From positions 32,487,078 to 32,551,077 of the forward strand of contig CM047813.1 of NCBI GenBank assembly GCA_026214975.1: a DNA stretch of 64,000 bases, written 5' to 3'. Under the pieces are notes generated by a model, which was given only the letters and a program-made list of their open reading frames with translations, did not search any database and was not told where the DNA came from. Each line of letters starts with the position of its first letter. Position 1 is the stretch's first letter. Positions 57,105 through 64,000 of the stretch are shown here, one piece after another. Source of the stretch: Gentiana macrophylla. Lineage: Eukaryota > Streptophyta > Magnoliopsida > Gentianales > Gentianaceae. The translations under genes were made by a program, and so were the position numbers.

Positions 57105-58838
57105 TGTTGGTCCTTGGAAAGGCTAACACAGTTTAGAGAGGGGTGAATAAACTTGTCACCAAAAACTTTCCCAAAATCGAAAGTACCTCAGAATCGAGTT
57201 TTACTAAACTCAAATCGATGCTCACTTCGCTTTTGTTCCAATCCCCTTAACTTGTACGGAGTTCAAACTAACTCAATCGAGTACAAGTCAATACTCGACT
57301 TATATTTAGTCTAGTTAATCGGCGTGGATAAGAACAAGCCTTTTGTGCAAATGATGTGTCAATAAAAATATTAACCTCCTATGTATCGCTTCAGGTTTGA
57401 CTCGATTATCCAGTGTTTCTTTGAGTTAAATGATGAGATGATTATGCAACAAATAAAACAAACATAAATGCATAAAGTAAATCAACACAAGATTTGTTTA
57501 TGGAAGTTCCGGTGGTGTAATCCCGTGACGCCTCCCCTTCTCTGTGGTGTAGGAGGTATCACTAGAATCTTGAGATTATCATTACAAAATCCTAGCACAA
57601 TGACAAATTCCTTCACGACACCCTAGTTTCACTGCTCTACACATAAGAAGAAAGGTAAGATTGCTCCTTCACTCTGCATTACACCGATCTTTCGGAGGTG
57701 GAATGGCTCCTTCACCACCACCACTAACACAAACACAAATTCCATGATCGCACTAACAAATTGTGGCAACCAAGTTGCAACCGTATGAGGAAAGGTGGAG
57801 TTGCTCTCCTCAAACTATGCACAGCCAACCCTTTTTCACAAAGGTTAGGTTTAGAATTAATCAAGAGATTAATTTAGTGAGTTGTTTGCTTCTTCTGGAT
57901 CTGGCTTTGTAGCTCCAAGATGCCTTCTTTCCCCCTTAATAGGTTACTAGATTTTTCTTTATAATCTTCAAGGCTATTCTGTTGGCTTCCCCCTTTCTAG
58001 ATATGCAATCTGATTTTCTGGATCTGGATCTTTAGATATATGATTGTAAAGCTCCTTTTCAGATCCTTCTCTCTCCTCTTTTTCAAGTGATTCTCTTGTG
58101 TATTTATAGGGTCGATGTAACGGTCACTAGCTCTTGTAGCCGTTACATTTGTTGTTTAGCCAACGTTCATATGTACAACCTTTTGTCGTATTGTTAATTC
58201 AAATTCAACAAGGCCTTAACTCAGTTTTCTACTCTTCTTCAAAACTGAGTACCTCGTATATTTGACATCCGACCTTATTTGACTAAGTCAGAGTACACAA
58301 TTCAGTTTCTTCTTTTCCTGGTAACTGATAATCTTTGTCCTTAAGATTATTCTGCTTTACATGATCTATAGTTCGCTTTGTGTCACCACAGATTTGCTCG
58401 AATCCGGACTTATAGTCACGAATAAATCAACTACTAACTAAGTTTGCCACCTCGCTTCTTGATCTTCGATAATCGAGTCTGTGTCCCCGGGCTTCTTGAT
58501 CTTCTAGATGAGCCAACCGAGTCTGTGTCCTCAAATAACTTATCTTCTTCGCTTTTCATAATCGAGTCCGATCCCTCGCTTTTCCATGTGTATACTCAAT
58601 TTGCTTGTCGTGACTCAAATTGCTCGCCTAGTTCCCGTCTATTACAATGCTTGTCTCAAATAACTTATACAAGGTTAAGACTCTGTATGTAACTTATACA
58701 TTTTCTCTAGACCATTTCTTGCTTCTTCTTTCATTTTGCACTATAACAGTTAGTTATGACTTCATCATCATGGGTTGTAAGTGATCTTACTAATTACGTG
58801 ACGAATCATCATCAAAACACATAATGTTATTTCCAACA
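57105..58838 (-). repeat. 5' LTR of copy D
   Basis: 1734 bp, TGTTGGTCC…TTTCCAACA. TATA box (CCTATAAATA) at 58101-58110 on the minus strand. It shares with the 3' LTR all major blocks, with scattered changes. Confidence 0.9.
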
Positions 58839-59413
58839 GAAACGTTTAGTCATAATATGTTGATGGACATAAAGTGAACCCTAGATTGAGTCGGTCGCAT
58901 AAAGGTAATTTAATAATCATAATAATAACCTTTCGTGGTATAACTTAGTTATTCATTAGTTTCTCACTTTTACTAAGTACTTTGTAATTACCTCCTTTGC
59001 ATTTTCTTTTGTATGAATTGTGGGGTGAGAAGACGAACATGTTGTCCAAGCGTAGATGACGACTTTTGAAAACATTAAAGTCTTGGCGAAGCTTTTAGTT
59101 TATTTATTTGTAAATGTTGTACTAGACTAGTTGTATTTCTTTTCTTAGACTTGTTGTACTTCTACTTTTAAGACCTCGTATTGTATAAGTCTTTGGGTTT
59201 TTCATCGTTGTAATTTAACTATCCATCTTTAGAATGATTGTATCTATTCTTAGTAGCATTTATATTTTTACCCGAGTCTTTTTAGCTCCCGTTTGCTTTT
59301 ATTTGATACGACGACATAGAGGCTTGCGTATAATGTTAGATTCATTTAATGCTATACGCGCAGAACGTTACTCTTCCGGATAAGGGCTCGGTATCCGCGA
59401 GCGGGGCGTTACA

Positions 59414-59876
59414 CATGAATTTTATTTTGAACGTTGTAAAGGCGCCATTGGTTGGTTTGTTATCAATAAAGTTCTTCTTCTTAAAAAAATGTGGTGCCTT
59501 TTTTTTTTTTTTTTATCTACGTACCATTAACTTTTTTCTTCACTTTCTCAGTTTTAAACACCCGTATTTAATCTATATATCTCTAAAAGTGTAAAATTTC
59601 ACTAATTTTTTTTCATGCTTTTCGTTTGATATCTTTGCATTTTCATGAGATTCTCCATCGAAATTCACGAATTTCGAACAACAATGAATTTCGATACTGA
59701 ATTTCGAACAACAATGAATTTTGACGGTAAATTATCCGAATTTAAATTGAATATTTTTATTGTGGTCTCGAATTATAGAGCATGAATAAACAAAAAGATT
59801 TGTGAAAAATTATCAATTTTGGAGTCATAGATTGAGACATATATAATCAATTTGATTTCCTAAGACGCATAAGTAG

Positions 59877-59878
<2 letters not shown>
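59414..59878. other. AT-rich spacer
   Basis: No gene is seen. A direct repeat (AATTTCGAACAACAATGAAT) occurs at 59669 and 59700. Confidence 0.5.

Positions 59879-59966
<88 letters not shown>
59879..59966. repeat. Compound (AT)n(GT)n microsatellite
   Basis: About 26 AT units followed by about 17 GT units, then a T run that marks the LINE 3' end on the minus strand. Confidence 0.95.
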
Positions 59967-59969
<3 letters not shown>

Positions 59970-62520
59970 TTTAAATAAGTTTGGCCTTAAAAAAATGAAC
60001 CGTTTTATTAAGAAACACTTGGGAGGAACCCCACAGAGGAACACCACAACATGTACATCGTTAGTAAAAATAAAAGCAAATAAACACTAAGCCGAGAGGC
60101 TATCTAGTGGTAAATACTAAAACAATGCCGATTACTCGATGAATCCCTAGGCTAGATGCAAGTTTTTCACTCGTTTGATGGCTTTAGAGATGAAAACATG
60201 GACCGGAGGGCAGGAGGCCTCTGGTTCGTGGGTAATTTTATTCCTTCAATGCCAAATACCATAATATAGATCACGGTGGAGATAACACCAACTCGACGCC
60301 TTGTGTAAGTTTTCACTGATCCATTCCTGAGTGTTATTACTTGTAAAGAAAGTCCTTTTGTCAGCTCCATGGACCACATTGGTCAATATAAATAAGGGCC
60401 AAGCACAATCTCGTAAAGCATGAAGGGGTGTTTCCACATATTGGTTGCAAAGGATGCAAGTAGCCGAATTATATATGTGACGAGAGAATAGGAGCTCTCA
60501 GACCGGTAGAGCATTATGGCTGATTTGCCAAAGTAGGAAATTGTACTGTGAAAGGCCCTTTAGTTTCCAAATCGAGCTTTAGGGTGACGGGGATCAGTTT
60601 TCCAAGAACCCTTTGAGCCAATCATAAGCACATTTAACTGTGTATCCACCTATTGAATAGGGGACCCAGACAATCTCATCCCTTGTCACATCAAATCCCT
60701 CCATTAAGCGGTTGCTAACTATGCAGATTTCTTTTCAGGTAGTAGAAGACTAGCTTTTGGGCTTTTCAAAAGGGCTTTTGGGCTTTTCAAAAGGGCTTTC
60801 GTACTTGCTTATTATTATATCGACCCATAGATAAAAATCATCAACAAGAAGGTGCCAAGCCAATTTTCACATCAAAGCCAGGTTCATGGCTTCAATATTT
60901 TTTAAGCCGAGCCCTCCCTGTTCCTTGGGCTTACAGAGTTGTTGCCAAGCGACAGTGTGGAGCTTCCTATGGCCATTTTCCTCTCCCCGAAAAAATCGCC
61001 TGCAAATTTTTCAATCTCGTTTGTTATACCCGTGGGAAGTCTTGTGGTCTATATGATATAATTAGGTAGAGTCGAAAGGGAGCTATTGATCAAGATTGCT
61101 TTGCCCACTTTCATGGGAGTTTTCATTTTCCAACCAAACAATTTTTTCCGCATCTTCTCTAGAATGAAAGTGTATGGCTTGATTCTTTTACGGAAGTGAA
61201 GTAAAGGAACCCCAAGATACTTCCCAAAATCATCAGTGTAAGTCATACTCAATCTCGTGGCAGTATTGTTCCTTTGCTGGGTCGTTACGTTCTTAGAGAC
61301 CATGAAATTTACTTAGCCGTGCTGATCTTTTGTCCTGAGGAATTGGATAAATTTTCGAGAACTTCATGAATGATGGCAGCCTGATTTTCTGAAGCTTCCG
61401 CAATAAGGAACAAGTCATCTGCAATAAAATTATGGGAAAGGGCTGGACCATTTATTCTTAAGCGAATTGGTTACCAATCACCACGGTTAACCGATTCTTC
61501 GATTAGACTGCTAAGACACTCCATACAATGGACGAAAAGGTATAGGGCAATGGGGTCACCTTGACGTATCCCATGTTTGCGGCGTGATGGATCTAATTTG
61601 TTACCATTCCACAGGATAGATAATCTGGTGGAGGAAATGCCATACATGACGAGATGTGTTAGTTTCTTAGAAAGACCCACAACCTCCAAAAGTCTCCGTA
61701 AAAATTTCCAGTTAACTCTATCGTAAGCTTTCTCCAGATCAATTTTTATCATCATGTAGGACTTCTTGAGCTATGAGAATATTTCTGGTACTTGCTCTAC
61801 CCGGGACAAAAGTAGTTTGAGCATGATTAATAAGATGAGGCAAGACCACACGTAATCTATTGGCTATGATTTTTGAAACAATTTTTGTAACCACGTTTGA
61901 GAGAGAAATCAGGCGAAACTGACTTAGGTTCTTGGGGGGATATTTCTTCGGAATCAATGAGATTAATGTTTATTATATTCTTTGGGAAAATGACCTATGT
62001 TAAACGCGGTCATGACGAAATGAATGATAGAGTGACTTACCTAAGGCCAACATTTCTTTAGAAAGAAGGTTGGGATTCCATCCGGTCCAGGAGTTTTATA
62101 GGTACCCATTTGAAAGAGGGCGTCCTCTATTTCTTTCTTGTTGATTTCCTTATTGATATGGACAATGTCCAAAGCAGAGAGTTTTTCGAGCCGAGCAATT
62201 GAGTAATCAATGTCCTCATTTTCATCTTGAGAGTATAAGGAGATGAAAAATTTTCTTATTAGATCGTCTATTGCCCCCGGTCAATAACCCAAGTTCCATT
62301 GCTATCCTCGAGGCTCAAAATTTTTCGCTTTTGATGTTTCATAATGGTTGTGAGATGGTAGAAGTGGTAATTATGTTCACTCTCCACGAACCATTGCAAT
62401 TGACTAAGCTGGTGCCGATACGTTTCCTCTTGGTCAAGGGCTGCATTGAGTTCCGTGGACACCTCATCATGAAGTGAGGTAAGATAGAAAAGACACTTCC
62501 AACAGGAAACCAATGCTTTA
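59967..62520 (-). mobile_element. L1-type LINE, minus strand, 5'-truncated
   Basis: Minus-strand order: linker between endonuclease and RT (62513-62268: HQLSQLQWFVESEHNYHFYH), RT, post-palm block, C-terminal part, poly-A (T7 on plus strand, 59966-59972). Stops and shifts abound. The endonuclease and ORF1 are absent. It belongs to a different L1 group from the LINE at 44735-49850, as the RT sequences are quite unlike. Confidence 0.85.
61049..61957 (-). pseudogene. LINE reverse transcriptase
   Basis: 61739-61957 has FRLISLSNVVTKIVSKIIAN and FVPGRASTRNILIAQE. 61471-61755 has MIKIDLEKAYDRVNW (motif A) and KHGIRQGDPIALYLF (motif B). Motif C reads HNFIADDLFLI (about 61400-61430). 61049-61303 has DFGKYLGVPLLH and LFGWKMKTPMKVGKAILI. 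FADD appears as IADD. The frame is broken between these pieces. Confidence 0.9.
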
Positions 62521-63369
62521 CAGGAATATTTGTAGAAAACCTAAAAAATTGACGGTGATTGGTTCGAAAGTATGATGTGGTGATCTAGGACAAATAAGAT
62601 ATTATATAAATATATGCCTCTTATTTGTACATGCTATTTACAACTTTACCCCCTGTTTTAAAAAAATGTTATTGGTGGATATGTATGACATGATGTACCT
62701 GAATCATCATAAATTTGATGATGCCTCGATAATGAGGGAAGAGTTATTTCACATTAGATTATGTGTGGGTGATACCAAGTTGAGCGGTGAGATATGTCCT
62801 AATCAACCCTACACACCACTACTCCGTGAGAAGAGGTAAACTTGGACACAACTCACCCTTCACTTCGTATCACTCATAGATCAGTAATGTATACTAATTA
62901 TTTTCCGAAAAGGGACATGTGGTAGTGAGAAATAGGCGTGGCCATTCGGCGCTCCTTGCATATTTTTTTAATATAATTTTTATAATTAATCGCATTTTTT
63001 TGAAGCAAATCATTTACGGTCGGTTTGGATATTAATTATTTCGATGTAAATCGAGGAATAAAATAAAATAAAATAAAGTGATGTAATGATTAAAAAGTTG
63101 AGAAGTTGTTTTTTTTGTTTGAAATTTATGTAGATAAATAAATGATTGGTGAGATAAATTATGATAAAACTATACAATGAATAAAATAATAATAATAATA
63201 ATAAAGTAGTAGAACTCAACTAATAAAGTGAAATAGCAAGAGATCATGACTGAATTTCGACCATCTTGGGAAGCTCAATGAAACCTATATCTAGCCGATT
63301 CCAAAGGTTTCCACCCCAACGGTCATGACTGAATTTCGACCGATCGCATTGTGCAACTCGATCTATAAT
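62521..63369. other. AT-rich spacer with simple repeats
   Basis: It includes an AAT microsatellite (63184-63206) and AAAAT repeats (63057-63077). TCATGACTGAATTTCGACC is duplicated at 63245 and 63323. No gene is seen. Confidence 0.5.
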
Positions 63370-63655
63370 CATATTTCTCAGGTGCTAATAAACCATCTTA
63401 AAGAAGTGATTGAGGATGTGATCTCGGACAATCAGAGCGCTTTGTGTCGGGTTGTCTCATCACGGATAATGCCATTATTGCCTTTGAGGCCTTTCGCTCG
63501 CTAACAGCGCGAGAGAGCAAGGCCAACCAATCATGCGGCATTGAAACTGGATATGGCCAAGGCCTTTGACAGGGTGGAGTGACAATATCTTTGGAGGGTC
63601 ATGGAGCGCATGGGATTTTCTTTACAGTTCATTGATGTGGTGAGGTGATGTATTA
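63370..63655 (+). pseudogene. LINE reverse transcriptase scrap
   Basis: Across frames it reads NHLKEVIEDVISDNQSA, then CLITDNAIIAFEAFRSL and KLDMAKAFDRVE (motif A), then LWRVMERMGF. It is the same LINE group as 19660-20298. Both ends are truncated. Confidence 0.85.
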
Positions 63656-64000
63656 CTTTTATATGATTAAATATACGTTATATTATTATGTTTTATCAAC
63701 GAATTCTATATAAAATATATGAAATTATGATATAAATGATATGAAATATTAATCTTTATAATTTAGAGTAGTTAGTAGTAAAACTTAGTAATAATAGTGA
63801 AAAGTTATCATTTTGTACCGATTTTAGTAAATCGGAATGTCGTGTCAGATTTACGTGGGTATTTGTGGTATTTTATTGCAGATTTATAAACCGAGACCCC
63901 GAGAATCGACATTGTGAAGAATAATCATATCTCTGAAAGAATTTAGAGAGTGTCACGTGCTTAAGTGGTCAATCGAATCACTTAAGTGGTCAAGTGGTCA
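63656..64000. other. AT-rich region to window end
   Basis: No gene is seen. A short repeat of CACTTAAGTGGTC/AAGTGGTCA words closes the window (63958-64000). Confidence 0.45.

Larger units (their letters stand above)
52042..58838 (-). mobile_element. SIRE-like LTR element copy D, both LTRs present
   Basis: 6.8 kb. The 3' LTR is 52042-53771 and the 5' LTR 57105-58838. On the minus strand the primer site TTGGTATCGGAGCAAAGG follows the 5' LTR, and AAAAAGGGAAAT precedes the 3' LTR. Flanks are GAAAT (52037-52041) and GAAAC (58839-58843), an aged TSD. The internal 3.3 kb encodes a gag-like protein (56065-56976) and an accessory protein (53909-55872) and nothing resembling pol. It is thus structurally complete but non-autonomous. 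Confidence 0.9.
50233..59413 (+). mobile_element. Long gypsy-type (chromovirus-like) solo LTR, split by SIRE-like copy D
   Basis: The left part 50233-52041 starts TGTAACATCCCG. The right part 58839-59413 ends GAGCGGGGCGTTACA. Such inverted termini, with TAAGGTAAGAGGCTCTTCC inside (50916-50935), are typical of Tekay-type Ty3/gypsy LTRs. Joined, they give about 2.4 kb. The flanks CTTGA and CATGA match at four of five bases, so the TSD is doubtful. No internal gag-pol is present. An array of AATGCGCACGCATT-like words lies at 51151-51437. Confidence 0.65.

Noticed and set aside
59847..60047. 66 aa frame with Thr-His and Ile-Tyr repeats
   Set aside because: Translation of the (AT)n(GT)n microsatellite.

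Overview
This is a plant nuclear window, most likely from a eudicot. It holds two intron-containing housekeeping genes in a sea of decayed retrotransposons. (1) On the minus strand, 9571-18623, is a ten-exon gene for the ER translocation J-protein SEC63/ERDJ2. (2) On the plus strand, 41919-43530, is a two-exon gene for cytosolic ribosomal protein uS5 (RPS2). Neither plastid nor bacterial genes are seen, and no tRNA, rRNA or CRISPR array was recognised.

Layout. 1-3442: the 3' part of a plus-strand, SIRE-like (Ty1/copia-type) LTR element (copy A). 3443-5677: a probable Ty3/gypsy leader and gag fragment, minus strand. 5678-7452: a solo LTR with target-site duplication (TSD) GGAAA. 7453-9570: AT-rich intergenic DNA with an inverted-repeat element, then the ERDJ2 3' end. 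9571-18623: ERDJ2, whose introns carry a Stowaway-type MITE, a minisatellite and simple repeats. 19660-41632: one L1-type LINE (plus strand, poly-A tail at 41621) split into four pieces by three insertions: a solo LTR (20299-22337, TSD CATAA), SIRE-like copy B (22601-26385, TSD GTCTA) and SIRE-like copy C (26603-40276, TSD GATTT). Copy C is itself split by a decayed copia element (33386-38250, TSD GATGG). 41919-43530: RPS2. 44735-49850: a minus-strand LINE with ORF1 tail, endonuclease and RT, split by a solo LTR (47197-49039, TSD GTAGA). 50233-59413: a long gypsy-type LTR split by the complete-ended SIRE-like copy D (52042-58838). 59973-62520: another minus-strand LINE. 63370-63655: a plus-strand LINE scrap.

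How it fits together. ERDJ2 and RPS2 are divergent neighbours. Their start codons are 23.3 kb apart, but removing the single nested LINE block leaves about 1.3 kb, so the pair was probably compact before the insertions. Four SIRE-like copies share a layout: long LTRs (1.4-1.7 kb), an initiator-Met-type primer site and polypurine tract (where those parts are present), a gag-like coiled-coil protein, and a second unrelated-looking acidic accessory protein. No protease, integrase or reverse transcriptase is seen between them. This pol-less family is the most interesting candidate for an undescribed system here.

The ERDJ2 copy carries an apparent one-base deletion in exon 1 that would destroy the start of the protein unless it is a sequence error. 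All exon boundaries were deduced by eye from reading frame, GT-AG sites and the family's known protein layout; no search or alignment was run.
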